Below, piece after piece: positions 7,780 to 16,671 of a DNA stretch of 51,401 nucleotides. This stretch comes from an uncultured Bacilli bacterium (GTDB lineage: Bacteria > Bacillota_I > Bacilli_A > RF39 > UBA660). The notes beneath the pieces are model-generated. The model made no database searches. It saw only the letters and a list, made by a program, of their open reading frames with translations, and was not told the origin of the DNA. Position 1 is the stretch's first letter; every line of letters starts with the position of its first letter. The stretch is taken from contig CAKPCU010000009.1 of NCBI GenBank assembly GCA_934148015.1, forward strand, positions 1 to 51,401, given 5' to 3'. The translations under genes and the position numbers were made by a program.

Positions 7780-8685
7780 CTACTCCCAGTTTACAAATTC
7801 TTGTTCTATTTTTAAATCATACTTAGTTTCTTCTTTTACTTTATCATGTACATACATAATTAAATCTCTAATATCACTTGCTTTAGCATTGTTATTATTA
7901 ATAATAAAATTAGCATGTTTTAAGCTTACCTTTGCACCACCGATTTTCTTACCCTTTAAGTTACAATCTTCTATTAATTTACCCGCAAAGTTATCTATAG
8001 GATTTCTAAATACAGAACCCGCTGATGGATACTCTAGTGGCTGCGTTAAAAGTCTTTTTTGTCTTCTTGATTCCATAAGTTCTTTTATTTCTTTTTTATT
8101 TCCATTTTTTAATACTAATTTAGCTGAAAGGCAAATATAGTCTCTATTTTTTTGAAGAAAAGATGATCTATATTTAAAATGCATATCACTATTATATAAC
8201 GTCTTTATATTTAAAGATGAATCTAGCACTTTAACTTCACTTACAATATATCCCATATCTGATTTATAAGCTCCAGCATTCATAAATACAGCCCCACCAA
8301 TAGTAGCTGGTATCCCAGATGCAAACTCAAGTCCAGAAAGACCTTCTTTTAAAGCAAGATAAGAAAGTTTAACTAAACTTACACCAGCATCAGCTTCTAT
8401 AATAGTATCTTTTATTTTAACTTTATCAAATGAATCCAACTTAATTATTACACCATCATATAATTTATCACTAAAAATAAGATTAGAACCATTACCAATA
8501 ACTTTATACTTAATATTATCTTCCTTTAACTTACGCACTAATAAAATAAGCTTATCAGTATTTTTAGGATATACTAATAATTTACATACCCCACCTACTT
8601 TATAAGTAGTATATGAACTTAATAAAACATCAGTTTTATAACTACCAATATTATTCTTTTTAATATAACTAATTATTTCTTTCAT
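7780..8685 (-). CDS. murB: UDP-N-acetylenolpyruvoylglucosamine reductase MurB
   Basis: 301 residues, the usual length for type-II MurB. FAD-binding motifs are visible: 'TTYKVGGVCKLLVYP', 'YKVIGNGSNLIFSD', 'GLSGLEFASGIPATIGGAVFMNAGAY', followed by 'YRSSFLQ' and 'YPSAGSVFRNP', with the Ser that protonates the enol, and a C-terminal Glu in 'IEQEFVNW'. It uses NADPH to reduce UDP-GlcNAc-enolpyruvate to UDP-MurNAc. It overlaps the end of murG by 17 bases, suggesting translational coupling. Confidence 0.96.
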   Translation of the reverse strand: MKEIISYIKKNNIGSYKTDVLLSSYTTYKVGGVCKLLVYPKNTDKLILLVRKLKEDNIKYKVIGNGSNLIFSDKLYDGVIIKLDSFDKVKIKDTIIEADAGVSLVKLSYLALKEGLSGLEFASGIPATIGGAVFMNAGAYKSDMGYIVSEVKVLDSSLNIKTLYNSDMHFKYRSSFLQKNRDYICLSAKLVLKNGNKKEIKELMESRRQKRLLTQPLEYPSAGSVFRNPIDNFAGKLIEDCNLKGKKIGGAKVSLKHANFIINNNNAKASDIRDLIMYVHDKVKEETKYDLKIEQEFVNWE

Positions 8686-9769
8686 CTTTATTACCTACTA
8701 ACTTTACAATTTCATCATATATTATTGTTGCACTATTATTAACTTCAAACTTTTTTAAATTATTTTTCATTTTATTTGTAAATGGTTTATCATTAAGTAT
8801 TTTTTCTACCATTCTTTGAAGTGTATCTCCTTCTAAATCTTTTTCTTCTAATAAAAGAGCTGCATCTTCTCTTACTAAATCCATAGCGTTTTTATACTGA
8901 TGATTTTCTGTAACATATGGACTAGGTACTAAGATAGATGGTACATTAACACTTGCTATTTCACTTAAAGTAGAAGCTCCCGCTCTAGATACTAAACAAT
9001 TAGTCTTCTTAAGTAATCTTACTAAGTCATTTACATAAGGAACTATTTTTATATTGCTTGTATACTTTATTTTTTTATACTCATCATAATAATTCTTACC
9101 AGTTACAAACATAACTTCATAGTCTTTATTATTAAATAATGTAAGTAATTTTTTCATCTTATCACTAATAGTTTTAGATCCTAAAGAACCCATTACTATT
9201 AATACTAGTTTTTTATTAGGAGAAAGACCAAATTCTTCCTTTTTATATGGTGCTTTTTTAAATGCACCCTCACTTACTGGATTACCAGTATATATTACTT
9301 TACTTTTATCTTGTACATAATCTTTAGAACTTTTAAAAGATACAAACACTTTATCAGCAAATTTTAGAGCAAATTTATTAGTTATTCCAAATATAGAATT
9401 TTGTTCATGAATGCAGCATTTAACACCAAGTTTTTTAGCAGCATAAATAACTGGTGCAGAAACATATCCTCCTACTCCAATTACTACATCTGGTTTAAAA
9501 TCCCTTATTATTTTTTTACACTTAGAAATAGCATTTATAAATAAAAACATACTCTTAATATTAGACGGAGAAAGACTTCTTTTAAGCCCTTTAACATTTA
9601 TTCCTTTGTACTTAAAGCCAACTTTAGGAACTATATCTTTTTCCATTCTATCTGTCGTACCAATATATAAAATCTTAGCATCTTTGTCCTTTTCTTTTAT
9701 CTTATCTAATATTGCAAGTGCTGGATAAATATGACCACCAGTTCCTCCTGCAGAAATAATTACTCTCAT
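8669..9769 (-). CDS. murG: UDP-GlcNAc:lipid I transferase MurG
   Basis: A 366-residue GT28 glycosyltransferase. The N-terminal G-loop 'ISAGGTGGHIYPALAI', the membrane-associated 'VIGVGGYVSAPVIYAA', the acceptor 'HEQNSIFGITNK', and the C-terminal UDP-GlcNAc region 'LVSRAGASTLSEIASVNVPSILVPSPYVTENHQYKNA' are all present. It converts lipid I to lipid II on the inner face of the membrane. It is the first gene of murG-murB-ftsQ. An extended -10 lies 22-27 bases before the start codon, and a separate structured RNA gene lies upstream. Confidence 0.97.
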   Translation of the reverse strand: MRVIISAGGTGGHIYPALAILDKIKEKDKDAKILYIGTTDRMEKDIVPKVGFKYKGINVKGLKRSLSPSNIKSMFLFINAISKCKKIIRDFKPDVVIGVGGYVSAPVIYAAKKLGVKCCIHEQNSIFGITNKFALKFADKVFVSFKSSKDYVQDKSKVIYTGNPVSEGAFKKAPYKKEEFGLSPNKKLVLIVMGSLGSKTISDKMKKLLTLFNNKDYEVMFVTGKNYYDEYKKIKYTSNIKIVPYVNDLVRLLKKTNCLVSRAGASTLSEIASVNVPSILVPSPYVTENHQYKNAMDLVREDAALLLEEKDLEGDTLQRMVEKILNDKPFTNKMKNNLKKFEVNNSATIIYDEIVKLVGNKDERNN

Positions 9770-9790
9770 TTTCTATCACCTACTATTATC

Positions 9791-9796
9791 ATTATA
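9791..9796 (-). promoter_or_regulatory. Predicted -10 of the murG promoter
   Basis: TATAAT preceded by TGA gives an extended -10 (TGnTATAAT), 22-27 bases upstream of the murG ATG and downstream of the ncRNA terminator. There is no good -35. Its presence argues that murG need not be read from the RNA gene upstream. Confidence 0.4.
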
Positions 9797-9845
9797 TCAT
9801 AATTATATGCACAAAAACTCTTTAAAAAACAAAATTTACAAAATA

Positions 9846-10140
9846 AAAAAGTAACAGCTCTGATAAAACCATTACTCTTCTAGTTTTGAATGAAAAACTA
9901 CTCTGAATATAGACAAACTCTAAATTCATTTTTAAATATTATCAGTATTTAACGTAGCATCTTATTCTTATGAGTTTTCTTTCTCATTTACAATTGTAAG
10001 ACCTAGATTCAAATAAGATTGACCCTTTGCCATTTTCCTAAAGTCTATTACGACTATTATAATAAATAACCCTAATCATTTAAGAAGAAAAAACTTTCTC
10101 TTCTTAAATTGGTTATCCCTTATAACTACAATCTAGGTTA
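9846..10140 (-). ncRNA. Candidate structured ncRNA with a pseudoknot, upstream of murG
   Basis: This stretch between murG and an ATPase remnant has no credible ORF but has every sign of an RNA gene. A strong promoter lies at 10146-10173. The predicted RNA is about 295 nt. Visible stems are P1, 10130-10137 with 10002-10009 (8 bp); P2, 10111-10116 with 10066-10071 (6 bp); P3, 10099-10108 with 10079-10088 (10 bp, perfect); and P4, 10012-10019 with 9959-9966 (8 bp). A 5-bp hairpin, 9970-9974/9983-9987, lies inside P4. The 3' strand of P1 also lies inside the P4 loop, making a pseudoknot. A terminator (AGTAA at 9850-9854 with TTACT at 9872-9876, extended by wobbles) precedes T6. No RNase P, tmRNA or SRP signature was found, so the family is unknown. 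Confidence 0.6.
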
Positions 10141-10145
10141 ATTCA

Positions 10146-10173
10146 ATTGTACCACAAAATAAAATGTTGTCAA
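10146..10173 (-). promoter_or_regulatory. Strong sigma-A-type promoter for the ncRNA
   Basis: A perfect -35 TTGACA (complement at 10168-10173), a 16-bp spacer and TACAAT (10146-10151) preceded by TGG as an extended -10. It is the best-matched vegetative promoter seen in the window. The start point is expected near 10139-10140, so stem P1 would begin almost at the RNA 5' end. Confidence 0.7.
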
Positions 10174-10257
10174 TATTTTTTTTAAAATTTATAGCATTTT
10201 TTGGAATTTTGTGGATAATTTACATGTTTATTAAAAATAATTAAAATTACTCCTAAT

Positions 10258-10600
10258 TTATTTATCTAATAAGAAGTCAATAATATTTTTATGAATTATT
10301 CCATTTTGAGAAAAATCAAAAGTATCATTAGATATAACATACTTTGGATAATTATCTTGAATGTTATTATATATACCAAATTCTCTATCAATAATGTCAT
10401 CATTTAAATGAAATGTAACTTGAAAATACTTTTTTTCTTCAAATCTTGTTGCTATAAAATTAATTTGCCCAGTTTTTAGTGTACCTACTTCCACATTATA
10501 TCCTCTTGATATTAATTCGTTATATACAATGTTTTCAAGATACTTTTCTCTTTTTGTCAATTTTGTTTAGTAAGTTATCGATTGTTGGTGATTTTAATAC
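10258..10600 (-). pseudogene. C-terminal remnant of a DUF4143-type AAA ATPase
   Basis: The 100-residue open segment (start TTG at 10560) reads 'YLENIVYNELISRGYNVEVG', 'INFIATRFEEKKYFQVTFHL', 'REFGIYNNIQDNYPKYVIS' and 'NGIIHKNIIDFLL'. This is the nuclease-like C-terminal end of the widespread AAA/DUF4143 ATPase family (normally about 400 residues). The ATPase domain is absent. Just upstream another frame reads 'LKSPTIDNLLNKIDKKRK' before running out of frame, so a frameshift as well as a deletion is likely. No RBS was found. These ATPases are commonly accessory genes; this looks like decayed debris between the ncRNA and spoVE. Confidence 0.65.
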
Positions 10601-10636
10601 ATGATACTATCTTCTTATAGAGTTCCTTTATAAACT

Positions 10637-11728
10637 TTAATTATTTATTGATTTAGCTATATTAAGTATTATACCCATACCTATTAAGCTAATAAACAGG
10701 CTACTTCCACCATAAGAAAAAAATGGTAATGTAACACCTGTTACTGGTACTAATCCAACTACTACAGATAAATTAAGAAGAGCTTGGAAAGAAAGCTGAA
10801 ATATAATACCAAACACTAAAAATTTAGAAAATGAATCTGGAGCTTTAATAGCAATTTTAATACTTAATAAAATTATTACTAAAAATAAAAATGCTACGCT
10901 TATTATTCCAATTATACCTAATTCTTCTGATATTATAGAAAATATAAAATCTGTCTGTGGTTCTGGCAAATAAAAATGCTTTTGAATTGAATTACCAAAT
11001 CCAAGTCCAAATAACCCACCAGGACCTATTGCAAATAAAGACTGTATTGTTTGAAACCCAGTACCTAGAGGATCACTCCATGGATTTAAAAAAGCTACTA
11101 TTCTATTTACTCTATAAGGTGCCATTAAAATAAGAAATACTACCCCTACCATACCAAGCATTCCTATTTTAATAAAGAATGATAAAGGGCAACCAGATAC
11201 AAAAAGCATCGCTATAATTGTCATAACCAAAATTGTACCAGTACCAAAGTCTGGTTGAAGCATAATAAGAAAAAAAGCAAAAAATGTAATCATAAGTATG
11301 GGTAATACTCCACTTTTAACATATCTTAAAGACTTAGGATTATTATATATATATTTACTAGTAAAAATAATTAAAGATAGTTTCATAAACTCACTAGGTT
11401 GAATACCAAGTCCTCCTATTCCAAACCAGCTTCTAGAACCATTTCTAACAGTTCCAATACCAGGTATTAAAACAAGAACTAAAAGTATAAAACATATTAA
11501 AAGTATTAAATTAGATTTCTTTAAATAATATTTATAATCTATCTTACTTATTATAATCATTAATATAATACCAACTATAAAAAATAAACTTTGCATTATA
11601 ACATAATGATATTTATTATTAAACTTATACTGTGCCCATACACTTGATGCTGAATATATCATAACTATTCCATATATACAAGTTACTATAATAGTTAATA
11701 TTAAAGGTACATATAGTCTTTTTTTCAT
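10637..11728 (-). CDS. spoVE: SEDS-family glycosyltransferase (SpoVE/FtsW)
   Basis: 363 residues with about ten membrane helices. Conserved SEDS motifs are visible: 'GSRSWFGIGGLGIQPSEFMKL', 'LQPDFGTG' with the catalytic-type Asp, 'GLGFGNSIQKHFYLPEPQTDFIFSIISEELGIIG' and 'GVTLPFFSYGGSSL'. SEDS proteins polymerise lipid II together with a class B PBP. In B. subtilis SpoVE sits between murD/mraY and murG and pairs with SpoVD for cortex synthesis, and FtsW is elsewhere. The position here, between mraY and murG, favours SpoVE, but the sequence alone cannot exclude FtsW. Its likely partner, spoVD, is interrupted by the mobile element. Confidence 0.85.
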   Translation of the reverse strand: MKKRLYVPLILTIIVTCIYGIVMIYSASSVWAQYKFNNKYHYVIMQSLFFIVGIILMIIISKIDYKYYLKKSNLILLICFILLVLVLIPGIGTVRNGSRSWFGIGGLGIQPSEFMKLSLIIFTSKYIYNNPKSLRYVKSGVLPILMITFFAFFLIMLQPDFGTGTILVMTIIAMLFVSGCPLSFFIKIGMLGMVGVVFLILMAPYRVNRIVAFLNPWSDPLGTGFQTIQSLFAIGPGGLFGLGFGNSIQKHFYLPEPQTDFIFSIISEELGIIGIISVAFLFLVIILLSIKIAIKAPDSFSKFLVFGIIFQLSFQALLNLSVVVGLVPVTGVTLPFFSYGGSSLFISLIGMGIILNIAKSINN

Positions 11729-11802
11729 ATTTCACCACACTTTCTATTTAAAAGTATTCTTATAAATATAAAAAAAGAACATATTTATTTAAATACATTC
11801 TA

Positions 11803-12318
11803 TCATCTATTTTGATTAATATATTCACTTATTACTTGTAACATTTCATATACTATATTCTTATTTCTAGGATATTTATTAGCATTATCTATTAATTCTT
11901 CTTCTACATCACTTAAATTAATATATCTAACGGTATAATTACCTTCTTTTTCTTCTTTAGTGTAATTAGTTTCTTTTAAATTAATTAAATTATCTGTATT
12001 AATAACAAAATAATATATCTTATTACATCTATTTTTACCAGAATTAAAAAAGTTTTTTGTATAGTACTTAATCATCATAAATGGATTAATTAAACTTAAG
12101 TCAACTTCCATACCAGTTTCTTCTTTTATTTCTCTTTTAAGACATTCTTTTATAGTCTCACCAAACTCTAAATGTCCTCCTGGAAATTGATATATATTAT
12201 TTGCATAACCAAGTAATATTTCTTTTTTACTATTTATAATAAGTCCTTTAACTCTTATTACTTCTTCATCTATATCATCTTTTTTTAAGTTATCTACGTT
12301 TAAAAACACTTCTTTCAT
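11803..12318 (-). CDS. NUDIX hydrolase (chromosomal copy)
   Basis: 171 residues with a complete Nudix box, 'GHLEFGETIKECLKREIKEETGMEV' (G-x5-E-x7-R-E-x2-E-E-x-G). It begins 'MKEVFLNVDNLKKDDIDEEVIRVKGLIIN'. The substrate is unknown: the family cleaves nucleoside diphosphates linked to another moiety. It is clearly paralogous along its whole length to the NUDIX protein inside the spoVD element (17464-17991): both share 'YQFPGGHLE.GE', 'SGKNR.N.IYY' and 'GN.TV'. It lies between spoVE and a small XRE regulator and is not part of the conserved dcw order. Confidence 0.88.
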   Translation of the reverse strand: MKEVFLNVDNLKKDDIDEEVIRVKGLIINSKKEILLGYANNIYQFPGGHLEFGETIKECLKREIKEETGMEVDLSLINPFMMIKYYTKNFFNSGKNRCNKIYYFVINTDNLINLKETNYTKEEKEGNYTVRYINLSDVEEELIDNANKYPRNKNIVYEMLQVISEYINQNR

Positions 12319-12412
12319 AATACCACCTTTATAATAGTATCAAAATAAAATAATGTATGCAAGTAAAGTAAAATATTATGTAAAGCAAAAAGAGGATTGT
12401 AATTTTATATTA

Positions 12413-12703
12413 TTAAATTCTAGGCTTTCTTTTTCTAGTTTTTGTTATCTTATCAAGCCTATTTGGCATATTTTCCATATCATTTTCATCTTTTAATAAT
12501 TTATAAGGTTCTATGTTAAGTGCTATTGCAAGTTCTGAAATTTTTTCAAAGCTAGGAGAAAACTCACCTCTTTCTAAATCACTTATATATTTATCGGTTA
12601 ATCCCACTTTATCTGCTAAATCTTCTTGAGTAAATTTATTTTTAAATCTATAGTATCTTAAATTGTTTCTAAAGTCTTCTCTTAAATCATTTTTTAATGG
12701 CAC
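12413..12703 (-). CDS. Small XRE-family helix-turn-helix regulator
   Basis: 96 residues. The HTH is 'NLRYYRFKNKFTQEDLADKVGLTDKYISDLERGEFSPSFEKISELAIALNI', a canonical Cro/C1-type domain spanning about residues 14-66, followed by a short basic tail (KTRKRKPRI). The start is GTG at 12703, with AAGGTGG about ten bases upstream. There is no membrane segment or sensor domain. It lies between mraY and the NUDIX gene. Its targets are unknown; it may regulate itself and the NUDIX gene. Confidence 0.85.
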   Translation of the reverse strand: MPLKNDLREDFRNNLRYYRFKNKFTQEDLADKVGLTDKYISDLERGEFSPSFEKISELAIALNIEPYKLLKDENDMENMPNRLDKITKTRKRKPRI

Positions 12704-12855
12704 TTTTTTAGCACCACCTTACACAAAAATTATAAGATAAATACTATTTGTTAAACACCTAGTCAAAACGTTAGTTAATTATTTATCTCTTTAATATTAT
12801 TTGCAATAACTTATTTAACATACAAAAAAAAGATCAAAGTACTAACTCTAACCTT

Positions 12856-13851
12856 TTATAACCAAGCACCATATACTAATGCAAGTGTTCCTAGGATAAG
12901 ACCGCCTATCCAAAATAGTTTAACTATGTCTTGTTCTCTCCATCCCATTTTTTCAAAATTATGATGAAGTGGTGTCATTAAAAATAATTTCTTTTTAAAT
13001 ACCCATATTGATAATACTTGAAGTATTACTGACAAAGTTTCAAGTACAAATACACCCATTATTACTGCAAAAGTTATTTCGTGTCTTGTAAGAATTGCAA
13101 TTGATGCTAATACTCCTCCTATTGCAAGAGATCCTGTATCTCCCATAAATACTTTAGCAGGATATGTATTATATACCAAGAAGCCTAACAAGCATCCATC
13201 AAGTATAAAGCAGAATATTGCAATATCTTCAAATCCTGCAAGCCATTTAGTATTCCATGTAATAATTCCAAGTACAAAGGTTGCTATAAATGAAAGGCCA
13301 CCAGCTAATCCATCCAAGCCATCTGTTATATTAACAGCATTAGACGATGCAACTAACATAAATAATATGAAAAATCCATATAACCATCCAATATCAACTT
13401 TTAAATTAAAAGCATGAAACCAAAGTAGTGGCTCTGATCCACTTTTCATATATATAAAGAAAAATACAATAGCTATTAAAACTTGTCCAAAAAGTTTTTG
13501 AATCTCGGTTAATCCGCCCTCATTTTTCTTACGCTTAATCTTTAAAAAATCATCTATAAAACCTAAAATAGCATATGCAACAAATACAAATAATACTATT
13601 AATAAATTACTATTAATATTTATCTTCTTAGTAATATACATAATCATTATAGTAATAAAAGCTGGAATTATAAATATTAATCCTCCTATAGTAGGTATAC
13701 CATTTTTCTTTTTATGGCTTTCTCCTACGAATACACTTACTCTTTGACCAGCATTTAGTTTTTTTAATAGTGGTATTAAAAAATATCCCATTATAGTTGA
13801 TATAATAAAACCTATCATCAATGCCAAAGCTGATTTTGTTAATATATACAT
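12856..13851 (-). CDS. mraY: Phospho-MurNAc-pentapeptide transferase MraY
   Basis: 331 residues with about ten membrane helices. MraY signatures are present: 'IPTIGGLIF', 'GFIDDFLK' (the Mg-binding Asp-Asp), 'NAVNITDGLDGLAGG', 'FMGDTGSLAIGGVLA' and 'MTPLHHNFEKMGW'. It makes lipid I from UDP-MurNAc-pentapeptide and undecaprenyl phosphate. It follows spoVD as in Bacillus, except that murE is missing between them. Because spoVD is interrupted upstream, expression probably depends on a promoter near 13.9 kb or inside the element. Confidence 0.97.
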   Translation of the reverse strand: MYILTKSALALMIGFIISTIMGYFLIPLLKKLNAGQRVSVFVGESHKKKNGIPTIGGLIFIIPAFITIMIMYITKKININSNLLIVLFVFVAYAILGFIDDFLKIKRKKNEGGLTEIQKLFGQVLIAIVFFFIYMKSGSEPLLWFHAFNLKVDIGWLYGFFILFMLVASSNAVNITDGLDGLAGGLSFIATFVLGIITWNTKWLAGFEDIAIFCFILDGCLLGFLVYNTYPAKVFMGDTGSLAIGGVLASIAILTRHEITFAVIMGVFVLETLSVILQVLSIWVFKKKLFLMTPLHHNFEKMGWREQDIVKLFWIGGLILGTLALVYGAWL

Positions 13852-13992
13852 ATTATCACCTTTCTTTGCCCTTTAATTATACTATATTTTTTATAATTTT
13901 TAACCATCTTTTTTACTACTTTTTAACAAATATGTAAACTTATTTATATAATGGCTATTTTTTTCATTTTTATGTTTACACTTCTATACATT

Positions 13993-14854
13993 TTAATTTC
14001 CAAGCATTAATCTTACCGTACTTTCTTCTGTAAGTTTAACACCTGCTTCTGGCGATTGTGAAACAACAACATTTCCACTACCACTATATTCAATATTATA
14101 CTTAGAAAGTATTTTAGCTGCCTCTTTAGGCGTTTTGCCAACTACATTTTCTACTACATAATACTTTTTATCATCCCAGTTATACTTTTTTTCTGTATTT
14201 ACATTCCTTTTTTCTATATTAAGTGCTGATATAGAATCAGTTAATATCTTTTTAGCAACAGGCGCTGATACAACTCCACCATATTGAACTACTCTTTTTG
14301 GATTATTTATTGCAACATATACTACTACTTTAGGATCATCTGCTGGTAAAAATCCTATGAATGATAATATGTAATTACCAACTAAGTAAGCACCATTTTC
14401 TACCTTTTGCGCTGTACCAGTTTTACCTCCTACTCTGTATCCTTCAATGTATGCATTTCTACCACTTCCATTAGTTACAACACTTTCAAGAGCACGTCTT
14501 ACTTCATTAGATGCTTCAGAACTTATTACACGTCTTACTTTCTTCTTGGTATTTTCTTTAATAACTGAATTAGTTTCTGGATCATTTAAACTTTTAACTA
14601 TATATGGCTTATATAAAATGCCCCCATTAATTGCTGCTGATACTGCTGTAACTTGTTGTATAGGAGTAACTGATACACCTTGACCAAACGCTGTTGTAGC
14701 AAGTTCAACAGGCCCTACCTTATCTAAATTAAATATTATTCCAGTAGCCTCTCCATTTAAATCAACACCTGTTTTTTTACCAAAACCAAACTTTTCAATA
14801 TAAGAAAATAATTTTTCTTTACCAAGTCTATTCCCTAATTCAACAAATCCAGGG
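13993..14854 (-). pseudogene. spoVD: 3' part of interrupted spoVD (C-terminal transpeptidase end plus PASTA)
   Basis: Reading on the minus strand from the junction, the frame continues 'PGFVELGNRLGKEKLFSYIEKFGFG', then 'FGQGVSVTPIQQV', the KTG box 'VGGKTGTAQKVENG', and one C-terminal PASTA domain ending at TAA in 13993-13995. No start codon or RBS lies at the fragment's beginning; upstream sequence belongs to the element. It is the missing half of the protein encoded at 18994-20039. Joined at the AA core, the fragments are in frame (1082 + 862 = 1944 bases from the ATG at 20075). Marked pseudogene only because it is not functional as it stands; precise excision would restore it. Confidence 0.9.
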
Positions 14855-14870
14855 TTCTCGGGAACGGGAT
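14841..14870. other. Attachment site attL (spoVD 3' side / element)
   Basis: On the plus strand, spoVD sequence '...aaatccaggg' meets the element at core TT (14855-14856), followed by 'ctcgggaacggg'. The other junction shares only the same two bases, giving a 2-bp core, as expected for a large serine recombinase. The exact core was deduced by comparing the two junctions and by restoring the SCNPGF reading frame. Confidence 0.8.
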
Positions 14871-14902
14871 TTCTGGCTAAAAAAATAAGTTCGACATATT
14901 AT

Positions 14903-16486
14903 TTAATTTTCAAATAAAACTTCTTTTATATTTCCATCTTTAAAATATATTTTTAAATTCATTTTGTATCTAGTATCTAATTTTATAACTATAATTTTAT
15001 CTATTAATAAATTAACAAAAGTATTTAAATTATATTTAACATTTATAATATTTTTTATTTCTTTTTCTATAACATTAATATTTGATGATATATCAATATC
15101 TTCTTTAATATTTTTTAATTGAGTATTTATTTTGCTTATCTCTAATCCATTTTTAGTTAATTTATTTTTTAGATCATCATCTGAAATAATTTTAGATAGA
15201 TTTAAATTAATCAATTTATCTTTATGACTTATTAATTCCTCAAGTTTTTTTTCTAATTCTATTTTTAATTTATTATTTGATATAATTAAAACTTCATTAT
15301 AAAGTTTAATCATTTCATTAGCTATAATTTTTAAATATTCTTTCATATAACTACTTATTATATTTTCTAATAATTCATCTAGTTTTTTCTCCCTAATAAT
15401 TGGAGATTCACAAACTAGCACCCCTTCATTTTTATATTTTTTGCATACCCAAGTAGGATTGCTTCTCCTATTTGACCCAGCGCATCTTACAAATATTTCA
15501 TTATGATCACAACATATTAATTTAAAAGTATATCTAGAATCATCAAGCACTTTTTGGCTTAAAGTTATATGAGTATTTCTTGCTTTATGTTTTTTTTGAT
15601 ATATTAAATTAGCTTTATCCCATAACTCTTCAGATATTATTGGTTCGATCAAGTCTGTCTTATAAATTATATGTTCTTCTTTTGGAACTTTAATTTTTTT
15701 ATGTGTCTTATAACTTTCTACTTTTGTTAGATTAGCAGTGTAATATCCCTTATATCTAGGATTAGTTAGAAATTTTTTTAATGTAGTACCTGAATAAACT
15801 TTCCCATTTTTATTTTTATATCCTTTCTTATATAAAATATCCGCTATTTTTTCAAATGAATATTTTCCAGTTACATATAAATTAAATAATGTTTCAATAA
15901 TTGGTCTTTCTTCTTCATTAATAATCATTTTTCCATTTTTTCTATAATATCCAGTTAAATTACCACCAATTACTTTTCCATCTTTAATCATTCTTTTTAT
16001 TCCAAATTTAACTCTTTCTGATAATTTCCTTACTTCATCTTGAGCAAGGGATGACATAAGTGTTAACCTAAATTCACTATCTGGATATATTGTATTAATA
16101 TTGTCACTTATAAAAAACACAACTGTTCCGTTATTAAGTAGTTCTTCTGTATATTTTATACTATCAATTACATTTCTAGAAAATCTAGATATTTCTTTTG
16201 TAACTATTAAATCAAGTTTTCCAGTTTTAGAATCCTCAATCATTCTTAAAAAATTATCTCTATTTTTTATACTAGTTCCACTTATACCTTCATCAATATA
16301 TTCTCCAACTAAATTCCAATTCTTATTTTCATTTATCATTTCCTTAAAATAATTAGATTGATTTTCTAAACTATTTAATTGATCATCTTTATCAGTAGAT
16401 ACTCTCGCATAATAACCAACATTTAGATTCATATCAAAAATGGTTTTACCAAGTAATAATTCACTTCTAGTTTTTACAATATTCAT
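14903..16486 (-). CDS. Large serine recombinase (site-specific integrase/excisionase)
   Basis: 527 residues. The N-terminal resolvase domain has the catalytic motif 'YYARVSTDKDDQ' (Arg28, Ser30) and 'DLIVTKEISRFSRN'. A Recombinase domain follows (about 170-280, 'SFEKIADILYKKGYKNKNGKVYSGTTL'), then a zinc ribbon (Cys pair near 'ICCDHNEIFVRC', second pair 'WVCKKYKNEGVLVC'), and a long coiled coil (about 390-480) of the type that mediates synapsis and directionality. The length is typical of phage integrases and of SpoIVCA/SprA-like sporulation recombinases. It overlaps the preceding 45-residue ORF by 20 bases. It is intact, so the element may still move. Confidence 0.95.
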   Translation of the reverse strand: MNIVKTRSELLLGKTIFDMNLNVGYYARVSTDKDDQLNSLENQSNYFKEMINENKNWNLVGEYIDEGISGTSIKNRDNFLRMIEDSKTGKLDLIVTKEISRFSRNVIDSIKYTEELLNNGTVVFFISDNINTIYPDSEFRLTLMSSLAQDEVRKLSERVKFGIKRMIKDGKVIGGNLTGYYRKNGKMIINEEERPIIETLFNLYVTGKYSFEKIADILYKKGYKNKNGKVYSGTTLKKFLTNPRYKGYYTANLTKVESYKTHKKIKVPKEEHIIYKTDLIEPIISEELWDKANLIYQKKHKARNTHITLSQKVLDDSRYTFKLICCDHNEIFVRCAGSNRRSNPTWVCKKYKNEGVLVCESPIIREKKLDELLENIISSYMKEYLKIIANEMIKLYNEVLIISNNKLKIELEKKLEELISHKDKLINLNLSKIISDDDLKNKLTKNGLEISKINTQLKNIKEDIDISSNINVIEKEIKNIINVKYNLNTFVNLLIDKIIVIKLDTRYKMNLKIYFKDGNIKEVLFEN

Positions 16487-16604
16487 TTTCTTGTTCTTTC
16501 ATTATTTTTTCGTTTGCTAATTTAAATTCTTCAAATGTTATTTTACCTTTTTGATATAACTCTTTATTGATTATTAATTTTAATTCTTTTATTATTTTTT
16601 CCAT
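16467..16604 (-). CDS. 45-residue SHOCT-like protein, possible recombinase partner
   Basis: A good RBS (GGGAGGTAAGT) precedes the ATG at 16604. The peptide is highly charged and helical, with a SHOCT-like core 'LYQKGKITFEEFKLANEKI'. It overlaps the recombinase start by 20 bases, so the two are probably translated together. Small proteins beside large serine recombinases can be recombination directionality factors that switch integration to excision; that role is inference from position only. It could equally be an unrelated small conserved protein often found beside such recombinases. Confidence 0.7.
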   Translation of the reverse strand: MEKIIKELKLIINKELYQKGKITFEEFKLANEKIMKEQENEYCKN

Positions 16605-16644
16605 ACTTACCTCCCATTTAATTTTATTAAAATTATTAGTAAAT

Positions 16645-16671
16645 ATGAAAAAAACAAGATTTTTTCTTGTT
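16645..16671 (-). terminator. Intrinsic terminator inside the element
   Basis: The stem AACAAGA (16653-16659) / TCTTGTT (16665-16671) with a T-run on the minus strand follows the HAD gene and separates the cargo transcript from the recombinase transcript. Confidence 0.85.

Noticed and set aside
9770..9845. The murG leader as a T-box or known riboswitch
   Set aside because: No T-box sequence (AGGGTGGTACCGCG type) or recognised aptamer core is present, and an extended -10 lies between the RNA terminator and murG.
9846..10140. RNase P RNA, tmRNA, SRP RNA, 6S RNA or tracrRNA as identity of the ncRNA
   Set aside because: No conserved core of these RNAs could be seen (for example no ACAGAA-type core, no encoded tag peptide, no GGAA-loop SRP domain), and there is no Cas gene or repeat array.
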